From: VBDM01 sp035702665 | Lineage (GTDB): Bacteria > Pseudomonadota > Gammaproteobacteria > Burkholderiales > SG8-39 | Length of the DNA: 64,000 nt | Assembly: GCA_035702665.1 (NCBI GenBank) | Contig: DASSQD010000097.1 | Coordinates: 68,292 to 132,291 of the forward strand | Direction: 5' to 3' | The notes under the pieces: generated by a model | The model's input: the letters and a program-made list of their open reading frames with translations, nothing else | The model's database searches: none | Told to the model about the DNA's origin: nothing | Program-made: the position numbers and the translations under genes | In this document: piece after piece, positions 43,782-52,747 of the stretch | How the letters are laid out: each line of letters begins with the position of its first letter | Numbering within the stretch: the stretch's first letter is position 1

Positions 43782-45616
43782 CAGCGTCCTGCCTGGGGGC
43801 GATACTCCGGCACCAGGCTCGCGAGCTTCGCCCGGACGGCGTCGTCCTCGAGCGCCTGCGGAGCCTCCAGCCAGGCGAGCGTCTCGCGCACCCACGCCGG
43901 GTCGGGCGGCGAAAGCGCCCGCATGGCGCGCACCTTGGGGTGACGCGTCGCGAGCGTGTGCTCGTTGTCGGCCAGCAGTTCCTCGTAGAGCTTCTCCCCG
44001 CGGCGCAGTCCGGTGAAGGCGATCTGGATGCCGTCGTCCCGGAGGCCCGAGAGCCTGATCATGTCGCGCGCCAAGTCGACGATCTTCACCGGCTCGCCCA
44101 TGTCGAGCACGAAGATCTCTCCGCCCTGCCCCATCAGGCCCGCCTGGAGCACGAGCTGGGCCGCCTCGGGAATCGACATGAAGTATCGCGTGATCTCCGG
44201 ATGAGTGACGGTGACCGGGCCGCCGCGCTCGATCTGCTCCCGGAACTTCGGAATCACGCTGCCGGTCGATCCCAGGACGTTCCCGAAGCGGACCATGACG
44301 ATGCGAGTCCGTTCGGCCGCCAGACTCTGGCAAAGCAGCTCGGCGAGCCGCTTCGAGGCGCCCATCACGTTGGTCGGATTGACGGCCTTGTCGGTGGAGA
44401 CGAGCACCAACTTCTCCACGCCGCCCTCGATCGCGCACCGGGCGACCCGCCAGGTCCCGAGCGCATTGTTGCGTATCGCCTCCCAGGCGTTCATGTCCTC
44501 CATCAAGGGGACGTGCTTGTACGCCGCTGCGTGGAGGACCACCGAGGGCCGGAATGCGGCCATGGTCTGTGCCAGGCGCGCGGCGTCCTTCACGTCTCCG
44601 ATGACGCAGGCGATCGGCACGCCGGGGAATCGCGAACGGAATTCCTGCTCGACCTGATAGAGCGCGAGCTCGTTGGCTTCGAACAGCACGAGCTTTTGCG
44701 GCTCGAAGCGGGCGAGCTGGCGGCAGAGCTCGACGCCGATCGAGCCGCCGGCTCCGGTGACCATCGCGGCCTTGCCTCGAAGCCAATCGCGAAGGCCTGC
44801 GCTGTCCAGGGCCACCGGGTCGCGGCCGAGCAGATCGTCGAGCTCCACCGGACGAAGCTGGGAATAGGTCACGCGCCCGGACATCAGATCCTCGTAGGAT
44901 GGAACCGTCATGGCCGGAATACCCGCGCGGCCGCATAGCTCCATCGCACGCCGCCGCGCGGAGTGCGTCGCGCCCGGCATCGCGATGATCGCCTGATCCA
45001 CGCCCCTGCCGGCGGCGATCTCGGCGAGGGCATCCAGGGGACCTAGCACCTTGACGCCGTCGATGTCCCGCCCGTGCCGGTTGCGATCGTCGTCCAGCAG
45101 GCCGACAAAGGTCCATTCCGGGCTCCTGCCCAGGCTCTTGAGCAGATTGGCCCCGGCGGTGCCCGCTCCGAGTACGATCACCCGCTTCGGATCGGACGCG
45201 CTCAGCCCCGCGATGCGTCCCTCCTTCCACGCTCGATACGCGATACGGCTTCCGCTCATCACCGCCGCGAGCAGGATCGGATACATCACCATGACGGAGC
45301 GCGGGACGTAGGACAGCCTGAACAGCACGACGACCGTGGCGATCCCGAGCGCGCCCAGTCCCGCGGCGACCAGGATGCGCCTCAGGTCGGTGAGGCTCGC
45401 ATATCTCCAGAGGCCGCGATACATCCCGGAACGCCAAGACAGCAGCGCCTGGAGCGGCAGTATCCAGACGAGGTCGGCGAACATGGGAAACGCGTAGAAC
45501 TGGGAGACTTCGAAGTTGAAGCGGAGCTCATAGGCGACTATCCAGCTCGCGGCCGCGGCCAGCAGGTCGTGAAATACGGTCACCCAGGTTTGCCAGGCGC
45601 CGAACGCCCTCTTCAT
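43781..45616 (-). CDS. WbpM/PglF-type nucleotide-sugar 4,6-dehydratase
   Basis: Membrane-anchored SDR-type dehydratase of 611 residues that makes UDP-4-keto-6-deoxy-GlcNAc. Four N-terminal transmembrane helices precede a first Rossmann-like domain (VIVLGAGTAGANLLKS), and the catalytic domain starts at MVTGAGGSIGVELCRQ. Members of this long form use the DAAYKHVPLMED-type segment (here HAAAYKHVPLMEDM) and STDKAVNPTNVMGASKR in place of the usual YxxxK. Its product could be aminated or reduced by neighbours. Confidence 0.9.
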   Translation of the reverse strand: MKRAFGAWQTWVTVFHDLLAAAASWIVAYELRFNFEVSQFYAFPMFADLVWILPLQALLSWRSGMYRGLWRYASLTDLRRILVAAGLGALGIATVVVLFRLSYVPRSVMVMYPILLAAVMSGSRIAYRAWKEGRIAGLSASDPKRVIVLGAGTAGANLLKSLGRSPEWTFVGLLDDDRNRHGRDIDGVKVLGPLDALAEIAAGRGVDQAIIAMPGATHSARRRAMELCGRAGIPAMTVPSYEDLMSGRVTYSQLRPVELDDLLGRDPVALDSAGLRDWLRGKAAMVTGAGGSIGVELCRQLARFEPQKLVLFEANELALYQVEQEFRSRFPGVPIACVIGDVKDAARLAQTMAAFRPSVVLHAAAYKHVPLMEDMNAWEAIRNNALGTWRVARCAIEGGVEKLVLVSTDKAVNPTNVMGASKRLAELLCQSLAAERTRIVMVRFGNVLGSTGSVIPKFREQIERGGPVTVTHPEITRYFMSIPEAAQLVLQAGLMGQGGEIFVLDMGEPVKIVDLARDMIRLSGLRDDGIQIAFTGLRRGEKLYEELLADNEHTLATRHPKVRAMRALSPPDPAWVRETLAWLEAPQALEDDAVRAKLASLVPEYRPQAGR

Positions 45617-46854
45617 CAGCGCGCGGCGACGCGCATTACTTTCGCGACCGCGCGTCCCGTGTCCTGCATATCGCTTTGCGCCAGCGTCGGGTGCACCATG
45701 AAGCAGAGGCTCGTCTCGCCGAGCACACGCGCGGTCTCGAGACGTCTCGGGGGACGCATGGACTGCGGGAAAGCCTTCTCCAGGTAGATCTCGCTGCAGC
45801 TACCCACCGCGCAGGGCACTCCCTCCGCGTTCACGGCCTCCACAATCCGGTCGCGAGTCCACCCGGAACGCAGAGCCCCTTCACGCACGAAAACGTAGTA
45901 CTTGTAGTACGCGTGACTTACCTCCTGCGGGGGGAGCGTCACCCTCAAGGCCGGAATCTTGGAGAACTCGTCGGTAAGGAGCGCAGCGTTCCTCTGGCGC
46001 GCCCGGCGGGATTGGGCGAGCTTGCCGAGCTGCGCGCGCCCGATGGCGGCCTGCAGCTCGGTCATGCGCCCGTTCGAACCGAAGCTCTCGTGGATCCAAT
46101 TGAACAGGCCGGGCTTGGGAGGCGGCTGATTGTAGATCGCGTCGTAGCTCTTGCCGTGATCCTTCTGGGACCAGGCTCTGGACCACAGCGTCCGGTCGTT
46201 CGTCACCAGCATCCCGCCTTCGCCGCCCGTGGTGATGATCTTGTCTTGGCAGAACGAGAAAGCCCCGGCGTGCCCGATCGACCCGACTGGGGTCCCCTTG
46301 TAGATCGCGCCATGCGCTTGTGCGCAGTCTTCGACCACTTTCAGCCCGCGTTCGCCGGCGAGAGCCATGATCGGGTCCATATCGCACGGCCAGCCTGCGA
46401 GGTGCACCGCGACCACCGCCTTGGTGCGCGCTGTGAGCACGGCGCGGATCGTATCGGCAGTGAGGTTCTGGCTGACCGGATCGACCTCGGCAACGATCGG
46501 CGTGGCTCCCCGCATCACCGCGCAGCTTGCCGTGGCGATGAATGTACGACTGGGTACGACGACCTCGTCCCCGGGGCCGATGTCCAGCGCCTGAAGCGCG
46601 AGCTCGAGAGCGACCGTGCCGTTGGCGAGCGCGACGGCGTAGGCGCAGCCGACGTGCGCCGCGTACTCGCGCTCGAACATCCGCGCCTCCTCGCCCGTCC
46701 AGTAGTTCACTTTGCCTGAAGCGAGCACCCGAACTGCCGCGTCGATCTCGTCCTGAGGGTAGGAGGGCCAGGGGGCGAGCGGCGCTTCGCGAACCGGGCT
46801 GCCACCTTCGACCGCCAGCCGATCACCGGCAGCGCGTTCCGGGCGCGCGCTCAC
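45616..46854 (-). CDS. DegT/DnrJ/EryC1/StrS sugar aminotransferase
   Basis: PLP-dependent nucleotide-sugar aminotransferase of 412 residues from GTG 46854. Landmarks: YWTGEEARMFEREYAAHVG, ALANGTVALELALQAL, VEDCAQAHGAIYKG with the PLP-binding Asp, and FSFCQDKIITTGGEGGM containing the Schiff-base Lys. Adjacent to a PglD-like acetyltransferase and the dehydratase, it probably aminates C4 of UDP-4-keto-6-deoxy-GlcNAc, the PglE step of bacillosamine synthesis. Overlaps the acetyltransferase by GTGA. Confidence 0.88.
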   Translation of the reverse strand: MSARPERAAGDRLAVEGGSPVREAPLAPWPSYPQDEIDAAVRVLASGKVNYWTGEEARMFEREYAAHVGCAYAVALANGTVALELALQALDIGPGDEVVVPSRTFIATASCAVMRGATPIVAEVDPVSQNLTADTIRAVLTARTKAVVAVHLAGWPCDMDPIMALAGERGLKVVEDCAQAHGAIYKGTPVGSIGHAGAFSFCQDKIITTGGEGGMLVTNDRTLWSRAWSQKDHGKSYDAIYNQPPPKPGLFNWIHESFGSNGRMTELQAAIGRAQLGKLAQSRRARQRNAALLTDEFSKIPALRVTLPPQEVSHAYYKYYVFVREGALRSGWTRDRIVEAVNAEGVPCAVGSCSEIYLEKAFPQSMRPPRRLETARVLGETSLCFMVHPTLAQSDMQDTGRAVAKVMRVAAR

Positions 46855-47489
46855 GCGGGCAGCCTTCGCGCCGGCGAGCCAGCGGCTTTCGCGCTCTCCG
46901 GCACGTCCTCGAGCAGGGTCGAGCCCGCGCCGACGATCGCGTTTGCTCCCACGCGAATTCCTGGAATGGCCACCGTCCCGGCGCCCAGGAAGGCCCCCGC
47001 GCCGACCCGGACACCCCCGCAAAGATGCGTGCCGGGAGCGAGATGAACCCCGTCGCCGACGACGCAATCGTGATCGACGGTCGCGCCGGTGTTGACGATC
47101 ACATTGTCGCCGATAGCCGCGTCGGCGTTCACGACCGCGCCGGCCATGATCACGGTTCCCGCACCGATGGCCGCCCCGCGACCGATCTGCGATTGAGGGT
47201 GGACCGCGCGCGCGAGCTCGAAGCCGTTGCTGCGCAGCCAGCCCGCGATGCGCAGGCGCGTGCTGTTGTCGCCGATGGCCACGAGGGCCAGCCGCTTTTC
47301 GCCCGCGCTCGCGAGAATGTCCGGCGTCGCACCAGCAATGCGGTAGCCGAAAAAGGATTTTCCGTGCAAGGCCGGGTTGTCGTCGAGGAGGTGCGATATC
47401 CGGTAGCGCCCCTCCTTCTCGACGATATCTACGACCACTTTGGCGTGGCCGCTCGCGCCGACCACGACGAGCGCCGGCTGCTTATCCAT
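46851..47489 (-). CDS. NeuD/PglD-like sugar N-acetyltransferase
   Basis: Left-handed beta-helix acyltransferase of 212 residues. The N-terminal Rossmann-like domain is VVVGASGHAKVVVDIVE; hexapeptide repeats start at IGRGAAIGAGTVIMAG and the presumed catalytic His is in VDHDCVVGDGVHLAPG, the same place as in PglD. Together with the preceding aminotransferase it should complete UDP-N,N'-diacetylbacillosamine, with acetyl-CoA as donor. It overlaps the sugar transferase gene by 8 bases. Confidence 0.85.
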   Translation of the reverse strand: MDKQPALVVVGASGHAKVVVDIVEKEGRYRISHLLDDNPALHGKSFFGYRIAGATPDILASAGEKRLALVAIGDNSTRLRIAGWLRSNGFELARAVHPQSQIGRGAAIGAGTVIMAGAVVNADAAIGDNVIVNTGATVDHDCVVGDGVHLAPGTHLCGGVRVGAGAFLGAGTVAIPGIRVGANAIVGAGSTLLEDVPESAKAAGSPARRLPA

Positions 47490-48093
47490 TGCTCGGCTCG
47501 CCGTGACTGCCGGTGAAGCGCGGCATGGTCGCGTGTCCCGGTTGGTTCACCCCTTCGGAGCGCAGTACCTTGAGCAGGGTGAGCCACAAGATTCTGAGAT
47601 CCAGCCAGAAAGAGCGGTGATCGACGTACCATACGTCGAGGCGCAGGCGCTCTTCCCAGGTCTGGTCGTTGCGCCCGTTCACCTGCGCCCAGCCGGTGAC
47701 GCCCGGCCGGACTTCGTGCCGCCGTGCTTGCTCAGGCGAGTAGAGCGGCAGATATTCGATGAGCAACGGCCTGGGGCCGACCAAGCTCATGTCGCCGCGC
47801 AAGACGTTCCAGAGCTGCGGTAGCTCATCCAGGCTATAGCGGCGCAGGAACCTGCCCGTCCGCGTGAGGCGCAGCTCGTCGGGCAGCGTCTTGCCTCGTT
47901 CGTCGACGGCGTCGGTCATCGTGCGGAATTTCAGAGGATCGAACGGGTGGCCTCTGTAGCCGGGCCGCGTCTGGATAAACAGCACTGGAGATCCCATGGT
48001 CAGACGCACCACGAAAGCAGTGATCAGCAACGGCAACCACAGAACGAGCAGCAGAAGTGAGGAGATGGAGATGTCCACGGCTCGTTTGAACAT
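47482..48093 (-). CDS. PglC-like monotopic phosphoglycosyl transferase
   Basis: Transfers a phosphosugar from UDP to undecaprenyl phosphate. The 203-residue product is the small PglC form, without the extra N-terminal domain of WcaJ. A reentrant hydrophobic helix (ISISSLLLLVLWLPLLI) is followed by PLKFRTMTD, the catalytic Asp-Glu dyad in SLDELPQLWNVLRGDMS and LVGPRP, then RPGVTGWAQVNGRN and LDVWYVD. In C. jejuni PglC uses diacetylbacillosamine, fitting the neighbouring genes. Confidence 0.9.
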   Translation of the reverse strand: MFKRAVDISISSLLLLVLWLPLLITAFVVRLTMGSPVLFIQTRPGYRGHPFDPLKFRTMTDAVDERGKTLPDELRLTRTGRFLRRYSLDELPQLWNVLRGDMSLVGPRPLLIEYLPLYSPEQARRHEVRPGVTGWAQVNGRNDQTWEERLRLDVWYVDHRSFWLDLRILWLTLLKVLRSEGVNQPGHATMPRFTGSHGEPSNG

Positions 48094-48122
48094 GCAATAT
48101 TCTAGCTGATTGGCAGTTGCGG

Positions 48123-49253
48123 TCAGCCGATTGCGGACGCGTAGATCTGCATCAGCTCGCGCGTGATCGTATCCTCTGGAAAGTCGCGAAGCACCTTCTC
48201 GCGCGCGCGACGGCCCATAGCGACGCGCAGATCGGGGTCCCGGGCGAGCCGGCTCATGCGATCCACCAGGGCGCCCACATCGCCGGGCTCGAACAGGAGG
48301 CCATTGACGCCATCTTGGATCGCGTCCGTCACGCCGTAGATCTTGGTGCCGATGGTCGGAAGCCCGCAGGCGGCCGCCTCGATGGCGACGACGCCAAAGC
48401 CCTCGCGGTAACTCGGAAGGCAGAATACGTCGCCGGCTGCCATGTATCGCTCCGGCTCAGCCGTGAAGCTCAAGAAATGAACGCGGTCTGCAGCCCGGCC
48501 CAAAGCCGCCTTCATCGCGTCGAGCGTGCCGTGCTCGTCGGGACCGGCGACGAGCAGGCGGAGCTTCTGGTTGGTGGTGGAGATGCGCGAAAAAGCGGTG
48601 GCGAGGTCGAGCATGCCTTTGTCGCGATGTAACCGCCCGATGTACACGAAGACGACGTCGTCCTCGAGGAGCCCTAAGTCGCCGCGCAGTTGCGCCCTCG
48701 CCGTGGCGTCCGGTTTGAAGCGCGAGCCGTCGACTCCGGCGATCGAACCCTTCCCCAGGACCCGGCACTTGTCTGCGCGCACGACGTGCTCCGAGATCAG
48801 AAAAGCGCGTTGCGAGTGACTGTCCGCCAGAATGTGCGTTGCGCAACGCGCGATGATCCGGTCCATCAGCTTCAGGATCCATCGCGTCATCCCGGTGCGC
48901 GTAGCCCATACCTGTCCCGTGAAGATGTGCAGCCTTACCGGAACGCGACACGCCATCGCCGCGGTCATCGCCAGCAGTCCGGCCTTGGGAGTGACCGATT
49001 GAACCGCAGAGAACGACGATCGCGCGAAAAATCGGAGGAGCAGAAAGAACCCCACCAGATCTCGTAGGGGCGCAATTTCGCGCCGAATCGGAAGAGAGAC
49101 GAAGTTGACGCCTCGTACGGGGCGTTCTTCACCCGTTTTGACATTCGCAACTGCGGTCAGCTCGTACCGGTCCGCCAGAGCGGTGATATGTCGCGCGATC
49201 AGCGTCCGCAGGGTCATCGGGGAGGCCACGACGATGCAGACCTTTGGCCTCAA
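48123..49253 (-). CDS. GT4 glycosyltransferase, PglA-like
   Basis: GT-B glycosyltransferase that probably adds the second sugar after the PglC product. KVCIVVASPMTLRTLIARHI starts the N-terminal domain; the second has FVYIGRLHRDKGMLDLATAF, LRLLVAGPDEHG and the EGFGVVAIEAAACGLPTIGT motif. I start at TTG 49253, which overlaps the stop of the upstream epimerase gene (TTGA), rather than ATG 49301. About 376 residues. PglA in Campylobacter adds GalNAc to bacillosamine; the sugar here is unknown. Confidence 0.82.
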   Translation of the reverse strand: MRPKVCIVVASPMTLRTLIARHITALADRYELTAVANVKTGEERPVRGVNFVSLPIRREIAPLRDLVGFFLLLRFFARSSFSAVQSVTPKAGLLAMTAAMACRVPVRLHIFTGQVWATRTGMTRWILKLMDRIIARCATHILADSHSQRAFLISEHVVRADKCRVLGKGSIAGVDGSRFKPDATARAQLRGDLGLLEDDVVFVYIGRLHRDKGMLDLATAFSRISTTNQKLRLLVAGPDEHGTLDAMKAALGRAADRVHFLSFTAEPERYMAAGDVFCLPSYREGFGVVAIEAAACGLPTIGTKIYGVTDAIQDGVNGLLFEPGDVGALVDRMSRLARDPDLRVAMGRRAREKVLRDFPEDTITRELMQIYASAIG

Positions 49254-50269
49254 CGGTTCCTTCCGGCGGGCCGAAAGTTGCGAGTGCTCTGCTGCAGCCA
49301 TGATTTCACGAGCTCACGGAGACCTGTTTCCAGATTCACCGGTGCATTGTAGCCAAGGTCCCGCGCGATACGTTCCGATGCGTAGTGCGCGCGTTGCGTC
49401 AGCGCATCGAGGTTGCGATGCGTCAGCGGAGAGCCCGCCACGCGCTCGAAGAGGCTCGCGAGAACGCGCATCGGCGCCTCCGGCATGCGGAACCTTGGTT
49501 CCCGGACCCCCATCTCATCGGCTGCGATGGCGGCGAGCTGCTCGATCGAGATCTGTTGAGAAAGATTGTAGACACGGCCGCCCGCGGCATCGGAAGTGGC
49601 GGACAACGCCAGGCCGCTGGCGACGTTGTCCACATGAATGTAGTTCATCACGGCCCCCGGCTGGCCGATGAAGCAGAACCAGCCGCGCCTGATCATTGAA
49701 AATAGCTTGAAGAGCGCGCCGCTCCTCATGCCGGGGCCGAAGATGTTCGAGGGACGCACGACTACTGCTTCGAATCCTCCTGCCGCCGCTTCCGCCAGCA
49801 CCGCCGCCTCGGCTTCGGCCTTTGTCCTGCCGTATGCGCTGTCCGGCTGTATGGGACTGTCCTCGGTGACCACGCCGTCCCGGACCGCTCCGTATACGGA
49901 AGCGCTGCTGGCCTGCACCCAGCGCCCGACCTTGCCGGCTGCAAGCCGGGCAAGCGCTCGCGTCCCGGCGACATTCGTTAGCCATACGTCGCGTTCGTCG
50001 TGCATCTCGGCGGCGCAGTGATAAAGCACGTCCGCTTCGGCGACGAAATCGGCCGGGATCGCCTGAGCGGCCTTCAGATCTCCGTGGAACACTCGCGCCG
50101 ACGGGAACAGCCGCTCGGCCGCTCGGGGATCTCTCGCGAGAACGCGGATCGAATCCCCGCGTCGAAGGTGGAATCGAACGAGGGAGGCGCCGAGAAAACC
50201 CGTGGCCCCGGTTACCGAAACATCCACAAGAAAGTGCCTGGGTGCGCGCGACTCACTTCCGGAGAACAT
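49250..50269 (-). CDS. NAD-dependent epimerase/dehydratase
   Basis: Extended SDR acting on nucleotide sugars, about 339 residues from ATG 50269 (GTG 50227 is also plausible because the Rossmann motif SVTGATGFLGASLVRF starts close to it). The catalytic triad is in SSASVYGAV and SAYGRTKAEAEA, and MNYIHVDNVASGLAL follows. The product specificity cannot be read. It starts just after a short fragment that looks like the beginning of a different epimerase. Confidence 0.8.
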   Translation of the reverse strand: MFSGSESRAPRHFLVDVSVTGATGFLGASLVRFHLRRGDSIRVLARDPRAAERLFPSARVFHGDLKAAQAIPADFVAEADVLYHCAAEMHDERDVWLTNVAGTRALARLAAGKVGRWVQASSASVYGAVRDGVVTEDSPIQPDSAYGRTKAEAEAAVLAEAAAGGFEAVVVRPSNIFGPGMRSGALFKLFSMIRRGWFCFIGQPGAVMNYIHVDNVASGLALSATSDAAGGRVYNLSQQISIEQLAAIAADEMGVREPRFRMPEAPMRVLASLFERVAGSPLTHRNLDALTQRAHYASERIARDLGYNAPVNLETGLRELVKSWLQQSTRNFRPAGRNR

Positions 50270-50408
50270 CCGGTTGACCCGCCAGAAGAACCCGTCCACC
50301 GAAGAACATCGTCGTGTCGAGGGCGATGACCTCGTGCGCATACCTCGACAGCTTGGGTACAAGAACCGTGCCCTTGTAGCCACAAGCTCCCGTGACGAGG
50401 ACTGTCAT
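50253..50408 (-). pseudogene. Truncated N-terminus of an NAD-dependent epimerase
   Basis: A 51-codon frame from ATG 50408 to TGA 50253 starts MTVLVTGACGYKGTVLVPKL and EVIALDTTMFFGG, the N-terminal Rossmann motif of an extended SDR. After about 40 residues the resemblance ends and the frame stops, overlapping the start of the intact epimerase gene. It looks like a gene fragment left by a replacement or deletion within the polysaccharide locus, though it may still be translated. Confidence 0.6.
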
Positions 50409-50416
50409 TCGCTCGA

Positions 50417-51682
50417 TTATATACTTGGGCTACGCGGCGAAATCGTCGGCGAGAGCGACAGCCACCCGCCGAGAAGAAGTGCGCACAACAAGGCCTGTTC
50501 GTGGTGAAGCGTCGTGTTCAGCAGACCCGCGAGCACCGTGACGATCCAGGCGCCCGCCGTGCCGCCCCAATACAGCCAGATGAGTGGAGGCGCCGTAGCA
50601 GGAGGGATGCGGCGGGCGAGATCGACGGCCCATCCTGCGAGCACGGCCAGCAGCACGCCGAGTCCGAACAATCCCCGCTCGGCCAGGGTGTTGATGAAGA
50701 GGTTGTGTCCGTGCGGGGCTGTGAGAAATCTTTGCCTCTCGAACGCTTCCCCGCGCTCAGCGCTCCATGCTTGCAGGCGTTCGTGGTCGACGCGCCCGAA
50801 GTTGTCCATTCCAACCCCAAAGACCGGAAACTCGCGCCATGCGGCAAGGCCTACCCGCCAGATCTCGTCTCGGCCGTTGAGCCAGTAGCTCTTTTGCATG
50901 AATTCCGAGTTCTTTCTGACAACCTGAGGACTGATGATGAGCACGACGGCGACGACTCCGACCGCCGCCAGCGCGATCCGTCCCAGGCTCTCGCGTCTTC
51001 GCGCGGCGTACACCGACAGAAGCGAAACCATGGCGACGAATGCCACTCCTACAGCCGCGCGACTCTGCATCCAAAAGAGCGACGCGACCAGAAACGTCAG
51101 CACGGCGCAGCCGACCGCGCGCCCGGCCGCGCCCGATTCGCGCCACCGCGCGCGGATCGTGATCAAGGTAAGGCCGCAGACGACGGCGAGATAGCCCGAG
51201 CTTTGATTGACGTGACCGACGGAATTCAGGTTCAAGGCTCGATACTTCGTCGCGTGAAACAACTCGTAGTAGCTCCATACGAGCGCTGCGACCGTCCCCA
51301 GCACGATCGCGGCGATCAACGCGAGCCAGGTCTCGGTGGGGTAGCGGCTGCGCTTCAGGGCCCACAGGACGCTGCCGTAACGCACGATGTCCACCGCGGC
51401 CCGCCACTCGTCGCCGTGAAGTCCAGCGAACGCGGCCACAATGAATCCGGACGCCATCCATGAAACGATCAGCGTGTCCCAATAGTCCCAAAGGCCGCCA
51501 AAGCTGCGGGCGCGGATACGATTCGCGATCCAGAGGGCGAGGAACGCGATCCACACGATATTCTTCGGCGCTTCGAACAGAGGCAGCACGAAGGCCAGAG
51601 CCAGCAGCAACTCCCGTTCGATCCGGATCGAGATCGGGTCGCGCGCGGCGGATGTCTGTGCGGAGTGTGCGACGAGGGACAT
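50417..51682 (-). CDS. O-antigen ligase/polymerase family protein
   Basis: Polytopic membrane protein of 421 residues with about ten hydrophobic helices and the large periplasmic loop of the Wzy/WaaL (PF04932) family. The segment FGVGMDNFGRVDHERLQAW followed by TAPHGHNLFINTLAERGLFG is the diagnostic loop with conserved Arg and His. It either polymerises repeat units or ligates glycan to lipid A-core; sequence alone does not decide. Confidence 0.83.
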   Translation of the reverse strand: MSLVAHSAQTSAARDPISIRIERELLLALAFVLPLFEAPKNIVWIAFLALWIANRIRARSFGGLWDYWDTLIVSWMASGFIVAAFAGLHGDEWRAAVDIVRYGSVLWALKRSRYPTETWLALIAAIVLGTVAALVWSYYELFHATKYRALNLNSVGHVNQSSGYLAVVCGLTLITIRARWRESGAAGRAVGCAVLTFLVASLFWMQSRAAVGVAFVAMVSLLSVYAARRRESLGRIALAAVGVVAVVLIISPQVVRKNSEFMQKSYWLNGRDEIWRVGLAAWREFPVFGVGMDNFGRVDHERLQAWSAERGEAFERQRFLTAPHGHNLFINTLAERGLFGLGVLLAVLAGWAVDLARRIPPATAPPLIWLYWGGTAGAWIVTVLAGLLNTTLHHEQALLCALLLGGWLSLSPTISPRSPSI

Positions 51683-51698
51683 CGGGGCGAAGTGTATC

Positions 51699-52634
51699 TC
51701 AGCCGTGCTTCAGTCTGAACCAGGGGACGGTCTGGGCCAGGCCTTCGTCGAGCGTAAGGGGCGGGCGCCACCCGAGCAGTTGCCGCGCCCTGGAGGTATC
51801 CGCGACGAGGTTTCCGGTCAGGCTGAGAATCGCGTCGCTGCGGCCGGCGGCGGCTCCCGCGAGACGCAAGCCGGCCAGAGGAAAAGGAAACAGCCTGACC
51901 GGGCGGCCGAGCGCCCGCGCGACGCTCGACAACAGGTGCGGGGTGGACACGATTTCGTCGTCGCCCAACACGAACGGACCGGACGCACCGGGATGTTCCG
52001 CGCAGCGTGCCGTCGCGTCGATCAAGTTGCCCAGACAAATCACGCTGCGACGGTTGCGGAGGCTCGCGAAGGGCAGGGGCACTCCCGAGTCAACCCATCG
52101 CAGAAGGCTGAGGAAGTTGGCCTTGACGCCGGGGCCGTATATCAGCGGCGGACGCAGCAGCACCAACTCGATCCCGCTGCGCGCGGCCAGATCGGCGAGA
52201 AACCGCTCGGCCTCGAGCTTCGCGCGACCGTAGGCGTCCCGGGGCTGCGTAGGGCTGTCCTCGGCGTAAGAACCTTCTCCCGAGTCCTCGCCGTGCACCT
52301 TGACCGAGCTCATGAACACGAAGCGGCGCACCGCTCCGGCGGAGGCCTCCGCGAGCCTTGCCGTCGCGTCGACGTTGACGCGGTGGATTTCGGCTTCCGA
52401 CGCGCTCCGGTGCGCGATCGCCGCGAGATGCACGATCACGTCGACACCCTCGAGCAGCGCGCGCCGGTCGAAATCGGCGGCAAGATCGGCAACGAACACC
52501 TGCTCTGCAGCCGGCGGGATCTCCTCAGCGGCCGGGCGCCGCACGGCCGCGCGCACGGCGTGCCCTCGCGCGAGCAATTCTCGGCAAAGTGCAGTGCCGA
52601 CGAAACCCGATGCACCTGTGACGAGAACGCGCAT
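51699..52634 (-). CDS. NAD-dependent sugar epimerase/reductase, WbpV-like
   Basis: Extended SDR, 311 residues. RVLVTGASGFVGTALCREL is the cofactor-binding motif; SSVKVHGED and DAYGRAKLEAERF hold Ser, Tyr and Lys; the LRPPLIYGPGVKANF segment is typical of the UDP-QuiNAc-forming WbpV group. In that role it would reduce UDP-4-keto-6-deoxy-GlcNAc. A simple UDP-glucose 4-epimerase function is the alternative. Immediately upstream of the O-antigen ligase, 16 bases apart. Confidence 0.75.
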   Translation of the reverse strand: MRVLVTGASGFVGTALCRELLARGHAVRAAVRRPAAEEIPPAAEQVFVADLAADFDRRALLEGVDVIVHLAAIAHRSASEAEIHRVNVDATARLAEASAGAVRRFVFMSSVKVHGEDSGEGSYAEDSPTQPRDAYGRAKLEAERFLADLAARSGIELVLLRPPLIYGPGVKANFLSLLRWVDSGVPLPFASLRNRRSVICLGNLIDATARCAEHPGASGPFVLGDDEIVSTPHLLSSVARALGRPVRLFPFPLAGLRLAGAAAGRSDAILSLTGNLVADTSRARQLLGWRPPLTLDEGLAQTVPWFRLKHG

Positions 52635-52747
52635 GCCGAGCCGCTCGGAGGCGCCGTCGATTCGGCGACGCAGGATTCTAGCAAGCCCTATCTGACCCTA
52701 TCCTGTACCACTACAATACGCGCTTTGTCCGGGCGCAAGGGCGTGCG

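Noticed and set aside
42732..45437. A 901-codon open frame on the minus strand
   Set aside because: Only its last 349 codons are the WecA-like gene. The rest is the dehydratase region read in the wrong frame, low in hydrophobic pattern and rich in Arg/Pro/Gly.
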